A stretch of 12,307 nt of DNA, taken from contig JARKQG010000009.1 of NCBI GenBank assembly GCA_029974035.1, forward strand, positions 1-12,307, read 5' to 3'. The notes below the pieces were generated by a model. It was not told the origin of the DNA. It did not search any database and was given only the letters and a program-made list of their open reading frames with translations. The stretch's first letter is position 1; the number at the start of each line of letters is the position of its first letter. The translations under genes and the position numbers were made by a program. Shown here one piece after another: positions 1 to 7,447 of the stretch. This stretch comes from Eubacteriales bacterium (GTDB lineage: Bacteria; Bacillota_A; Clostridia; Christensenellales; Aristaeellaceae).

Positions 1-174
1 GTCCGGCTGTCGATGCAGCAGAACCTGGACCGCATCCGGGACACCGCCATCAACAAATGCGAAATGACCTACCCCTCGGAAGATCAGATCCGCGTGGTCT
101 CGCTGATGGGGTCCGGTTCCGAGCCACTGACGCAGACCGCCTCAACCAGCACGGAGGCGACGGACGCGGATTGA
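1..174 (+). CDS. ftsL: FtsL-like cell division protein, C-terminal fragment
   Basis: The window opens inside a reading frame (frame 1) of 57 codons ending at TGA 172-174; the start lies upstream. The visible part contains LDRIRDTAINKCEMTYPSED followed by QIRVVSL. This matches the end of the coiled coil and the short beta-like tail of Bacillota FtsL/DivIC-type proteins (typically a helix, then M-x-YPxxxQ and a hydrophobic strand). A Ser/Thr-rich tail of about 20 residues follows. FtsL is a small bitopic membrane protein that binds FtsQ/DivIB and DivIC and activates the FtsW-PBP synthase at the septum. The position directly before the division PBP is the standard place for ftsL. The membrane segment is not in the window, so the assignment rests on the tail pattern and context. 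Confidence 0.65.
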   Translation, partial: VRLSMQQNLDRIRDTAINKCEMTYPSEDQIRVVSLMGSGSEPLTQTASTSTEATDAD

Positions 175-182
175 CCGGAATC

Positions 183-190
183 GGGGAGGA
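183..190 (+). promoter_or_regulatory. Shine-Dalgarno site setting the TTG start of the division PBP
   Basis: GGGGAGGA lies 6 bases before TTG 197. The nearby ATG at 190 overlaps this site and opens a different frame that does not encode a recognisable protein. The site therefore decides for the TTG start. Confidence 0.7.
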
Positions 191-196
191 TGCCGC

Positions 197-2320
197 TTGG
201 TTGTGACCGGGCCGGTTGTAAGGCGTCGAATCGCGCTGTCCATGGCGCTGTTTCTAGCCCTATTCTTCGCGCTGGCCGCGCAGCTTTTCAAGCTGCAGAT
301 TTTGGAAGCCGAGGAGCTTCAGCAGCGCGCGCAAACGCAGTGGACCAGCCAAAGCGTGATCGCGCCGCGGCGGGGCTCCATTTTGGATCGCAACGGCAGG
401 GTGCTGGCCATCAGCGCCACCGCCTACACTGCGTCGGTCAGTCCGCGCCAGGTGTCGGATCTCGCGGCCTTTGCGCGGGTCCTGGCGCCGATTCTGGAGA
501 TGGACGAGTCCGCCATCCGAAAAAAGGCGGGCGACCGCACCAAGGGCGGCGTGGTGCTCAAGCGCCAGATTTCCCGGGACGTCGCGCAGCAGCTGCGCGC
601 GATGATCGCCCAGCAGGCTGCGTCCGGCGCGAACGCGCTGGACGGGCTGTATCTGGAGGAGGACGCGAGGCGATACTACCCCATGGGCGCGTTTGCCGCC
701 CAGCTGATCGGGCTGACCTCCATTGACGGCACGGGTCAGGCGGGCCTTGAGGCTTCGCTGGACAAGTACCTGTCCGGAAAGGCCGGCCGCGTGCTTTCGG
801 AGATCGACGGCAAGGGCCGACGGTTGGATTACAGCCAGAGCGAATACGTGCCGCCGGTGGACGGCGGCAGCGTGACGCTGACGCTGGACGCCTCAATCCA
901 GAGCTTTGTCGAGCAGGCGGCGCGGGAAGCCATCAGCGTCAACCGCGCCAAGGCGGTCCGGATTCTCGCGATGAACCCCGCGACCGGCGAGATCCTGGCC
1001 ATGTGCTCAAAGCCCGATTTTGACCTCAACAGTCCGCCGCGGGACGACGTGGACGCGCTCAACGAGCTGCTCCGCAACCGCGTGATCACCGACGCCTACG
1101 AGCCGGGTTCGACCTTCAAGATCGTCACCACCGCCTCCGCACTGGACGCCGGCGTGACCCGCGTCGGCGATCGGTTTTACTGTTCGGGCTCGGTGGTGGT
1201 GGACGGCTCCCGCATCCACTGCTGGGACAGCGCCCACGGCGCGGAGGACTTGGCCCAGAGCCTCCAGAATTCCTGCAACCCGGTGTTTGTCGAACTGGCG
1301 CTGCGCCTGGGCATCGCGCGCTTCTATCATTATATGGAGGCGTTCGGGCTGGGCATGGTGTCCGGCGTCGACATCCCCGGCGAGGGGACCGGCATCCTGA
1401 TCGACGAGGCCCGGGTCAAGCGGGTGGATGTGGCCCGCATCGGTTTCGGCCAGTCGGTGGCGGTGACGCCGCTGCAACTCCTGACCGCCGCCTGCGCGGC
1501 GATCAACGGCGGAAACCTAATGAAACCCTATATCGTCAAAGAGATTAGGGACGCCGGCGGAAACCTGGTGGAGCGGGGCGCGCCGACGGTGATGGAGCGC
1601 CCGATTTCCGCAGAGACCTCCGCCACGATGCGGCGCCTTCTGGAGCTGGTGGTGGAAAAGGGCGGCGGGCGAAACGCCCGCATCGGCGGCTACCGCGTCG
1701 GCGGAAAGACCGGCACGGCGCAGGTCTACGTGGACGGCGTGGTATCCAGGGACACCCACATCGGCTCGTTCCTCGGCTTTGCGCCGGCGGACGACCCGAA
1801 GGTGGCGGTGATCGTCATTGTGGACGAGGCGGGCAAGCGGCCCGATTTTGGCGCGATCACCGCGGCGCCCTTTGCCAGGGACATCCTGCAAAAGACGCTG
1901 GGCTACCTGGGCTACGCGCCCACCACGGAGCAGGAGCCCGAAGAACCGGCCACCGTGCCGGACGTCACCGGCCTGTCCCTTGCCCAGGCCGAAAAGGCGC
2001 TCAAAGCCGCGGATCTGGACTGTCTGGTCAGCGGCGAAAGCGGCGAGGTGGTGGAGCAAATGCCCGCGCCGGGCGCGCATATGGCGCGCAAGTCGCTGGT
2101 CATGCTATATTTGAAGGACGCTCGGGATGACGCCTACGAGGTTGCGGTGCCCGATCTGGCGGGCCTGTCCATCCTCGAGGCAAACCGGCTGCTGACTGCC
2201 TACGGCCTCGCCATGAAGGCCACGGGCAGCGGTGTGGCGGTTTTCCAAAGCCCGGCCGAGGGCGTCAACGTGACGCCTTCCACCACCGTGCGCGTGGTGT
2301 TCCGCGCGCCAGGCGGTTAA
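197..2320 (+). CDS. ftsI: Class B division penicillin-binding protein (PBP2B/SpoVD/FtsI type) with two PASTA domains
   Basis: This is a septal peptidoglycan transpeptidase of 707 residues, anchored in the membrane with its catalytic domain outside. A short basic N-terminus precedes one membrane segment (about residues 12-31). The pedestal/dimerisation domain starts at the conserved RGSILDRNG (59-67). The transpeptidase domain has all three active-site motifs: S305-TFK, S359-C-N and K504-TG. Two PASTA domains follow at about 586-640 and 649-703, each with the VPD...G start. Two PASTA domains resemble Bacillus PBP2B, whereas SpoVD of Bacillus has one, so a vegetative divisome role is favoured, but sequence alone does not separate the two. 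TTG 197 is preferred because of a strong ribosome binding site and because it supplies the basic residues before the membrane helix. It lies 22 bases after the ftsL-like gene and 41 before murE. Confidence 0.95.
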   Translation: MVVTGPVVRRRIALSMALFLALFFALAAQLFKLQILEAEELQQRAQTQWTSQSVIAPRRGSILDRNGRVLAISATAYTASVSPRQVSDLAAFARVLAPILEMDESAIRKKAGDRTKGGVVLKRQISRDVAQQLRAMIAQQAASGANALDGLYLEEDARRYYPMGAFAAQLIGLTSIDGTGQAGLEASLDKYLSGKAGRVLSEIDGKGRRLDYSQSEYVPPVDGGSVTLTLDASIQSFVEQAAREAISVNRAKAVRILAMNPATGEILAMCSKPDFDLNSPPRDDVDALNELLRNRVITDAYEPGSTFKIVTTASALDAGVTRVGDRFYCSGSVVVDGSRIHCWDSAHGAEDLAQSLQNSCNPVFVELALRLGIARFYHYMEAFGLGMVSGVDIPGEGTGILIDEARVKRVDVARIGFGQSVAVTPLQLLTAACAAINGGNLMKPYIVKEIRDAGGNLVERGAPTVMERPISAETSATMRRLLELVVEKGGGRNARIGGYRVGGKTGTAQVYVDGVVSRDTHIGSFLGFAPADDPKVAVIVIVDEAGKRPDFGAITAAPFARDILQKTLGYLGYAPTTEQEPEEPATVPDVTGLSLAQAEKALKAADLDCLVSGESGEVVEQMPAPGAHMARKSLVMLYLKDARDDAYEVAVPDLAGLSILEANRLLTAYGLAMKATGSGVAVFQSPAEGVNVTPSTTVRVVFRAPGG

Positions 2321-2322
2321 CC

Positions 2323-2341
2323 GGGGCGGCCGGGCCGTCCC
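2323..2341 (+). other. GC-rich hairpin between the PBP gene and murE
   Basis: GGGGCGG (2323-2329) can pair with CCGTCCC (2335-2341) around a 5-base loop, giving 7 pairs including one G-U. It begins just after the PBP stop codon and ends 6 bases before the murE AGGAGG. No T-run follows, so it is not a classical terminator. It could modulate mRNA stability or be a chance product of the high GC content. Confidence 0.3.
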
Positions 2342-2361
2342 AGACACAGGAGGACGATCGG

Positions 2362-3828
2362 ATGAGAATCACCCATTTGTCAAAAAACATTCCGGGGCCC
2401 GTGCAGGTGCTCGGCTATGAACATCAGGATGTCACCTCGCTGGCCACCGATTCCAGGAAAGTTGAAAAAGGCGCGCTGTTTTTCTGCATCCCCGGGCTTC
2501 GCACCGATGCCCACGACTTTGCACCCCAGGCCGTGGAGGCCGGCGCGGTGGCGCTGGTGGTGGAGCGCAGGCTGGACATTGACTGCGCCCAGATCCTGGT
2601 GCCGGACGTGCGCCAGGCGCTTTCCTATATCGCCGCGGAGTTTTATGGCAATCCCGCCCGGCAGCTGAAGCTGGTGGGCGTGACCGGCCCCAAGGGCAAG
2701 ACCACCTCGAGCTTTCTGATCAAGTCCATCTTGGAGGCCGCGGGCCACAAGGTGGGCCTCATCGGCACCGTGTGCTCGATGATCGCCGACCGGGAGATCC
2801 CCGCCAACCTCACCACCCCGGACCCCATCGACTTCCAGCGCCTGCTTAGGCAGATGGCGGACGAGGGCATGGAGTACGTGGTGATGGAGGTGTCCGCCCA
2901 CGCGCTGGCCCTCCGGAAGCTCGAGGGCATGGTGTTTGACGTGGCGGGCTTTACCAACCTGTCCCAGGACCACCTGGACTTCTTCCACAACATGGAGGCG
3001 TACCTGGAAACCAAGATGCGCCTTTTCACCCCGGAAATGTGCCGCCGCGCGGTGGTCAACGTGGACGACGAGCGGCTGGGCGGCGCCTTTCGCGGCCTGC
3101 CCATCCCCACCACGGCGGTGGGCATCCGCAGCCCCGCCGACGTCTACGCCAACGACATCGAAATCGGCGAGCGCGGCCTTTCCTACCGGCTGACGTTCCA
3201 CAAGCGGGCCTCCGTCGACGTGGACCTGCACATGGCCGGCATCTTCAACGTATACAACAGCCTCATGGCCGCCGCGATGTGCGACCAGCTGGGCGTCGCG
3301 CCCTCGGCCGTCAAAAAGGGGCTGGAGGCTGTGAAAAGCGTGCCCGGCCGCATTGAGCTGCTCGAAACCGAAACGCCCTACCGGGTGATTCTGGACTACG
3401 CCCATTCGCCGGACGCGCTGGAAAACATCCTGAACACCGTGCGCCAGACCACCAAGGCCGGCCGCGTGATCGCGCTTTTCGGCTGCGGAGGCGATCGGGA
3501 TCACGAAAAGCGCCCCATCATGGGCGAGATCGGCGGGCGGCTGGCGGACTTTACCATCCTGACCAGCGACAACCCCCGCGGCGAGGACCCGGACGCGATT
3601 TTGGAAGAGATCGAACGGGGCATCCGGCGGGTGGAGGGAGCGCGCTACATCGTCATCGAAAACCGCCGCAAGGCCATCGCCTACGCGCTTTCCATGGCGC
3701 GCCCGGGGGATGTGGTGGTGCTGGCCGGCAAGGGCCATGAGACCTACCAGGAGATCAAGGGGGTCAAGCACCCCTTTGACGAAAAGGTGGTCGTCCGGGA
3801 ATTGCTGGAGAAGACGCCGGTGCAATGA
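2362..3828 (+). CDS. murE: UDP-MurNAc-tripeptide synthetase MurE (meso-diaminopimelate adding)
   Basis: This cytoplasmic ATP-dependent ligase adds the third stem-peptide residue to UDP-MurNAc-L-Ala-D-Glu. The 488 residues have the three-domain Mur ligase build: an N-terminal UDP-binding domain (about 1-100, with TDSRKVEKGALFF), a central ATPase domain with its P-loop at 108-115, and a C-terminal domain with D403-NPR and AGKGHE (455-460). DNPR is the established signature of meso-DAP-adding MurE; lysine-type enzymes lack the Arg. K218 in ETKMRLF fits the position of the carbamylated lysine. The P-loop reads TGPKGKTT, where most family members have TGTNGKT; the catalytic Lys-Thr is kept, so activity is expected. 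ATG 2362 has AGGAGG 8 bases upstream. The length is normal for the family. murF does not follow, unlike in many dcw clusters. Confidence 0.95.
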   Translation: MRITHLSKNIPGPVQVLGYEHQDVTSLATDSRKVEKGALFFCIPGLRTDAHDFAPQAVEAGAVALVVERRLDIDCAQILVPDVRQALSYIAAEFYGNPARQLKLVGVTGPKGKTTSSFLIKSILEAAGHKVGLIGTVCSMIADREIPANLTTPDPIDFQRLLRQMADEGMEYVVMEVSAHALALRKLEGMVFDVAGFTNLSQDHLDFFHNMEAYLETKMRLFTPEMCRRAVVNVDDERLGGAFRGLPIPTTAVGIRSPADVYANDIEIGERGLSYRLTFHKRASVDVDLHMAGIFNVYNSLMAAAMCDQLGVAPSAVKKGLEAVKSVPGRIELLETETPYRVILDYAHSPDALENILNTVRQTTKAGRVIALFGCGGDRDHEKRPIMGEIGGRLADFTILTSDNPRGEDPDAILEEIERGIRRVEGARYIVIENRRKAIAYALSMARPGDVVVLAGKGHETYQEIKGVKHPFDEKVVVRELLEKTPVQ

Positions 3829-3856
3829 TGCCGGGCGCGCAAAGGGGAAACAGAAG

Positions 3857-4852
3857 ATGCAGCGACTGATCTGGACGGTACTGATTTCATTTCTGGCGGC
3901 GATTGCGCTGGGGCCGCTGTTCATCCCGTGGCTCAAGCGCATGAAGTTTGGCCAGACCATATACGACCTGGGGCCGGAGAGCCACAAAAAAAAGCAGGGC
4001 GTCCCGACGATGGGCGGCATCATCTTCATGATTCCCATGATCGTCGTGACGCTGATCATGTCCCAGGGGGAGTCCCGGTGGGACCACCTGCCGGCGGCGC
4101 TGATCGCCACGCTGGGCTTCGGCCTGATCGGCTTTGTGGACGACTTCATCAAGGTCTCCAAGAAGCGGTCGCTGGGGCTGACGCCGCTGCAGAAGATCGT
4201 ACCCCAGCTGGTGCTGGCCATCGCCTTTTCGGTGTGGGCCTACACGGAGCCCTCGGTGGGCTCCAAATGGATCGTGCCGTTTACCACCCTCGAATGGGAT
4301 CTGGGCATCTGGTACGTGCCGATGATGGTGTTTGTGATGGTGGCCACCGTCAACAGCGCGAACCTTCTGGACGGCCTGGACGGGCTGCTCTCCGGCTGCG
4401 CGCTGATCGACTTCATCACGCTGGCGCTGATTCTGATGCTCATGGCGGCCTCCGGCGCGCCGCAGCAGGGCAACCTGCAAAACCTGATGCTCTTTTGCGG
4501 GGCCACGGCCGGCGCGCTTCTGGGGTTTCTGCGCTTTAACAGCTACCCGGCGGGCGTCTTCATGGGCGATGTGGGCTCCTTTGCCATCGGCGGCGCGCTG
4601 GTGGCGGTGACCACGCTGACGCGGCTGTCGCTGCTGATTCCGATCATCGCGCTGGCGATGGTCATGTCCAGCCTGTCGGACATCATTCAGGTCGTCTACT
4701 TCAAGGCGACCCACGGCAAGCGCGTGTTCAGGATGGCGCCGCTGCACCACCACTTTGAACTCTCCGGCATGGCGGAGACGCGCATCGTTTCCATGTACAT
4801 GATCGTCACGGCGCTTTTGTGCCTGGTGGCGCTGCTCGGGTTTACGGCGTAG
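3857..4852 (+). CDS. mraY: Phospho-MurNAc-pentapeptide transferase MraY
   Basis: This integral membrane enzyme transfers phospho-MurNAc-pentapeptide from UDP to undecaprenyl phosphate, forming lipid I. From ATG 3857 the protein has 331 residues, a normal length, and alternates hydrophobic helices with conserved cytoplasmic loops. Visible signatures are PTMGG (50-54), VDDFIK with the metal/catalytic Asp pair D95-D96, NLLDGLDGL (169-177), GDVGS with D238, and APLHHHFELSG (294-304) with the triple His. The same frame is open back to 3710, but that part overlaps the end of murE and is not MraY-like. The purine-rich AAAGGGG at 3841-3847, 9 bases before ATG 3857, supports the chosen start. It lies 28 bases after murE and 25 before murD, consistent with one operon. 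Confidence 0.96.
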   Translation: MQRLIWTVLISFLAAIALGPLFIPWLKRMKFGQTIYDLGPESHKKKQGVPTMGGIIFMIPMIVVTLIMSQGESRWDHLPAALIATLGFGLIGFVDDFIKVSKKRSLGLTPLQKIVPQLVLAIAFSVWAYTEPSVGSKWIVPFTTLEWDLGIWYVPMMVFVMVATVNSANLLDGLDGLLSGCALIDFITLALILMLMAASGAPQQGNLQNLMLFCGATAGALLGFLRFNSYPAGVFMGDVGSFAIGGALVAVTTLTRLSLLIPIIALAMVMSSLSDIIQVVYFKATHGKRVFRMAPLHHHFELSGMAETRIVSMYMIVTALLCLVALLGFTA

Positions 4853-4877
4853 CCGGTCGCGGGGGAGGGACGTAAAT

Positions 4878-6245
4878 ATGCGGGGCAAAAGGGTTCTGGT
4901 CGTGGGCATGGCGCGAAGCGGCGTTGCCGCCGCGCGCATGCTGCTGGATCTGGGCGCACAGGTGCGCATTGCCGACCAGAAGACCGAGGCGGACTTTGGC
5001 GACCAGTTGAGCGAGCTGAAGCTGGAAGGGATCGAATGGCGGCTGGGCGAGGCGGCGGAAGGGCTGCTGGAGGGCATGGACCTTCTGGTGATCAGCCCCG
5101 GCGTGCCGATCACCCATCCGGCCGTGGCGGAGGCGCGCCGGCGGGAGATTCCGGTCATCGGGGAGCTGGAGCTGGCGGCCCGGCACGCCCAGGGGCGGCT
5201 CATTGCCGTCACCGGTACCAACGGAAAGACCACCACCTGCACGCTGATCGGGGAGATCTTCAAAAATGCCGGCAAGCTGACCTATGTGGTGGGCAACATC
5301 GGCTATCCCTACTCCGCCGTGGCCCTGAAGACCCGGCCGGAGGATGTGACCGTGTGCGAGGTTTCCTCCTTCCAATTGGAAACGGTGGAGCGGTTTCACC
5401 CGTCGATTACCGCCATCCTCAACATCACCGAGGATCACCTGAACCGCCACGGCACCATGGCTGCCTACACCCAGCTGAAGGCCCGGGTGTTTGCCAACCA
5501 GACCGCCGACGATACGCTGATTCTGAATTATGACGATCCGGCGCTCCGGGAAATGGCCGCCGAAGCGCGCTGCCGCGTCGGCTGGTTCTCCCGCATGGGC
5601 GTCCCGCCCAAGGGCGCCTTTGTGGTGGGCGACAGCGTGGTCTACGGCACCGCCGACGACTACCGCCCCATCTGCGTGGCGGGCGAAATCGCGATCCCCG
5701 GCCCCCACAACCTGGAAAACGCGTTGGCCGCCGCCGCCGTCGCCATGTGCGCGGAGGTGCCGCCGCCGGTGATCCGGCATACGCTGCGCACCTTCCGGGG
5801 CGTCGAGCACCGGATCGAAAAGGTGCGGGAGCTGGGCGGCGTCACCTACATCAACGATTCCAAGGGCACCAACGTGGACTCCACGCTGAAGGCCGTCGCC
5901 ACGATGGATAAGCCCACGGTGATGATCCTGGGCGGTTACGACAAGCACGTGGACATGGCACGGCTCACAAGGGCGATCCCGGACAGCCAGATCAAGAAAA
6001 TCGTGCTCATCGGCGACACGGCGGGCGAGATCCAGAAGCGGCTGGAGGAGGCGGGCTTTGCCGCCTACGCCCACGCGGGCCACGACTTTGAAAAGGCGGT
6101 CCGGATGGCGCGGGACATGGCCGAACCGGGCTGGAACGTGCTGCTCTCGCCGGCCTGCGCCAGCTTTGACATGTTTCAGGACTACGAACAGCGCGGGCGC
6201 GCCTTCAAGGCGATCGTTTCGTCGCTTGAGCGCGGGGCGCCTTGA
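4878..6245 (+). CDS. murD: UDP-MurNAc-L-alanine:D-glutamate ligase MurD
   Basis: This cytoplasmic ligase adds D-Glu to UDP-MurNAc-L-Ala using ATP. Its 455 residues match the family. The N-terminal Rossmann-like domain begins VLVVGMARSGVAAARML (6-22). The central domain carries a canonical P-loop TGTNGKTTT (112-120), and K201 in YTQLKAR sits where MurD has its carbamylated lysine. The C-terminal domain shows FRGVEHRIE (306-314), NDSKGTN (326-332) and LLSPACASFDMF (422-433), the usual MurD signatures. The start ATG 4878 has the purine-rich GGGGGAGGGA at 4861-4870, 7 bases upstream. The stop TGA 6243-6245 overlaps the TTG proposed as the ftsW start, which would couple their translation. Confidence 0.96.
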   Translation: MRGKRVLVVGMARSGVAAARMLLDLGAQVRIADQKTEADFGDQLSELKLEGIEWRLGEAAEGLLEGMDLLVISPGVPITHPAVAEARRREIPVIGELELAARHAQGRLIAVTGTNGKTTTCTLIGEIFKNAGKLTYVVGNIGYPYSAVALKTRPEDVTVCEVSSFQLETVERFHPSITAILNITEDHLNRHGTMAAYTQLKARVFANQTADDTLILNYDDPALREMAAEARCRVGWFSRMGVPPKGAFVVGDSVVYGTADDYRPICVAGEIAIPGPHNLENALAAAAVAMCAEVPPPVIRHTLRTFRGVEHRIEKVRELGGVTYINDSKGTNVDSTLKAVATMDKPTVMILGGYDKHVDMARLTRAIPDSQIKKIVLIGDTAGEIQKRLEEAGFAAYAHAGHDFEKAVRMARDMAEPGWNVLLSPACASFDMFQDYEQRGRAFKAIVSSLERGAP

Positions 6246-7414
6246 CCCACGCCCCTCTCCGCGGGGCCAAAGCGCGGCGCGGTGCGCCGCTTGAAAGAAG
6301 GCCGCTCTCGGCGAGCGGCAGGGGATTTGCCGTGAGCGCGTTCGCGCTGCTGGTCTTCGGGCTGGTGGTGCTGTACGCGGCCAGCTACTACAACGCTCAG
6401 GACCAGACCGGGAATCCCTTCAGCGAGGTGCTGAGTCAGCTGCAGGGCGTGGCGCTGGGCGCGGTTGCGATGGCGGTGATCGGCCGGATCGACTACCGGG
6501 TGCTCAGAAGGCCGGTCATCACGGTGGGGCTTCTGGCCGTCAGCTTTGCGCTTCTCGTACTGGTGACGATTCCCGGCGTGGGCGCGATGGTCAACGGCTC
6601 CCGGCGGTGGCTGAGGATCGGCCCCGTGGGCTTTCAGCCCTCGGAGATCGCGAAGTATTCGATGATCCTCTTCTTCGCCCGGGCGCTGAGCCGGAAAAAC
6701 GCCTCGGTGAGCTCCTTTTTCCGGAACCTGCTGCCGCTTTTGACGCTGCCGATGGCGATGTTTCTGCTGATCCTGATGCAGCCCAACCTCTCCACCGCCG
6801 GCGCCATCCTGATCGTCGCCGCGGTGATGGTGATGCTGGCGGGCGCGAAGTGGTCGCACATGGCGCTGCTGGGCGCGGGCGGCGCGGCGCTGGGCGCGTT
6901 CTACGCGCTGTCAGAGCCCTATCGCCGGGCCCGGCTGATGTCCTTCCGCAATCCCTTTGCATACCTTGGCAACGAGGGGTATCAGCTGGCCCAGTCGCTC
7001 CTGGCCTTCGGGTCGGGCGGGCTGTTTGGCATGGGGCTGGGCCGGGGGCGGCAGAAATTTTCGTTCCTGCCCTATCCGGAGAGCGACTTCATCTTTGCCG
7101 TAGTGGGGGAGGATCTGGGTTTTTTCGGCTGCCTGGTGATCCTGGCGCTTTTCATGGCGCTGGTCTACTTCGGGCTTCGCGTGGCCATCGAGTGCGAGGA
7201 TCGGTTTGGGAGCCTTCTGGTGGCAGGCATCGTATCGATGATCGGCGTGCAGACGGTGATGAACGTGGCGGTGGTGATCGGTCTCATGCCCACGACGGGG
7301 CTGCCGCTGCCGTTCTTCTCGTCCAGCGGCACGTCGATTTCGATCCTGATGGCCGCAATTGCGGTGGTTCTCAACGTCGCGCATGCACCAATTTTCCGCG
7401 CGGACATAGTATAG
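6242..7414 (+). CDS. ftsW: FtsW/SpoVE-type septal peptidoglycan polymerase (SEDS family)
   Basis: This polytopic membrane protein of 390 residues polymerises lipid II at the septum together with the class B PBP. SEDS hallmarks are LYAASYY in the first membrane helix (44-50), SRRWLRIGPVGFQPSE (120-135), QPNLST (180-185), and SDFIFAVVGEDLG (281-293). D282 of the last motif corresponds to the Asp essential for glycosyltransferase activity in RodA and FtsW. The late motif PTTGLPLPFFSSSGTS (350-365) replaces the usual Gly-Gly or Tyr-Gly-Gly stretch with Ser residues. TTG 6242 overlaps the murD stop and gives a 30-residue basic cytoplasmic tail, but its ribosome site is poor. GTG 6332 has AGGGGA 6 bases upstream and would start almost inside the first membrane helix. 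FtsW and SpoVE cannot be separated from sequence alone. murG, the usual next gene, is absent. Confidence 0.93.
   Translation: MTHAPLRGAKARRGAPLERRPLSASGRGFAVSAFALLVFGLVVLYAASYYNAQDQTGNPFSEVLSQLQGVALGAVAMAVIGRIDYRVLRRPVITVGLLAVSFALLVLVTIPGVGAMVNGSRRWLRIGPVGFQPSEIAKYSMILFFARALSRKNASVSSFFRNLLPLLTLPMAMFLLILMQPNLSTAGAILIVAAVMVMLAGAKWSHMALLGAGGAALGAFYALSEPYRRARLMSFRNPFAYLGNEGYQLAQSLLAFGSGGLFGMGLGRGRQKFSFLPYPESDFIFAVVGEDLGFFGCLVILALFMALVYFGLRVAIECEDRFGSLLVAGIVSMIGVQTVMNVAVVIGLMPTTGLPLPFFSSSGTSISILMAAIAVVLNVAHAPIFRADIV
6251..6319 (+). other. Three tandem perfect hairpins at the 5' end of ftsW
   Basis: Three consecutive stems are visible. GCCCC 6251-6255 pairs with GGGGC 6263-6267. GCGGCGC 6274-6280 pairs with GCGCCGC 6284-6290 around a 3-base loop. 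GCCGCTC 6301-6307 pairs with GAGCGGC 6313-6319 around a 5-base loop. The last stem ends immediately before AGGGGA at 6320-6325, a ribosome-binding-like site for GTG 6332. They may affect which ftsW start is used; the high GC content makes chance stems fairly common. Confidence 0.35.
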
Positions 7415-7434
7415 TAGTGTGGCTGCGGACAATT

Positions 7435-7440
7435 GGAGGT
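7435..7440 (+). promoter_or_regulatory. Shine-Dalgarno site setting the GTG start of murA
   Basis: GGAGGT lies 7 bases before GTG 7448. The frame stays open upstream to TTG 7433, but that codon overlaps the ribosome site itself. The ATG at 7446 is out of frame and opens only a 3-codon ORF (Met-Trp-Thr, stop at 7455-7457). Confidence 0.75.
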
Positions 7441-7447
7441 GTGCCAT

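Noticed and set aside
3710..3856. N-terminal extension of mraY back to 3710
   Set aside because: It overlaps murE in another frame, is Trp/Arg-rich and unlike MraY; ATG 3857 gives the normal length.
2380..4221. Long open frame of 613 codons on the - strand opposite murE and mraY
   Set aside because: It is an antisense shadow typical of GC-rich coding DNA: rich in His, Arg, Ala and Gly with no recognisable domain, while the + strand encodes full-length conserved MurE and MraY.
3887..5275. Long - strand frame of 462 codons opposite mraY and murD
   Set aside because: Same reasoning: low-complexity His/Arg/Gln-rich translation, no motifs, and both + strand genes are intact.
7395..7415. Palindrome TCCGCGCGGA and TATAGT at the end of ftsW as a murA promoter
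   Set aside because: No acceptable -35 lies 16-18 bases before TATAGT, and the palindrome is within ftsW coding sequence.
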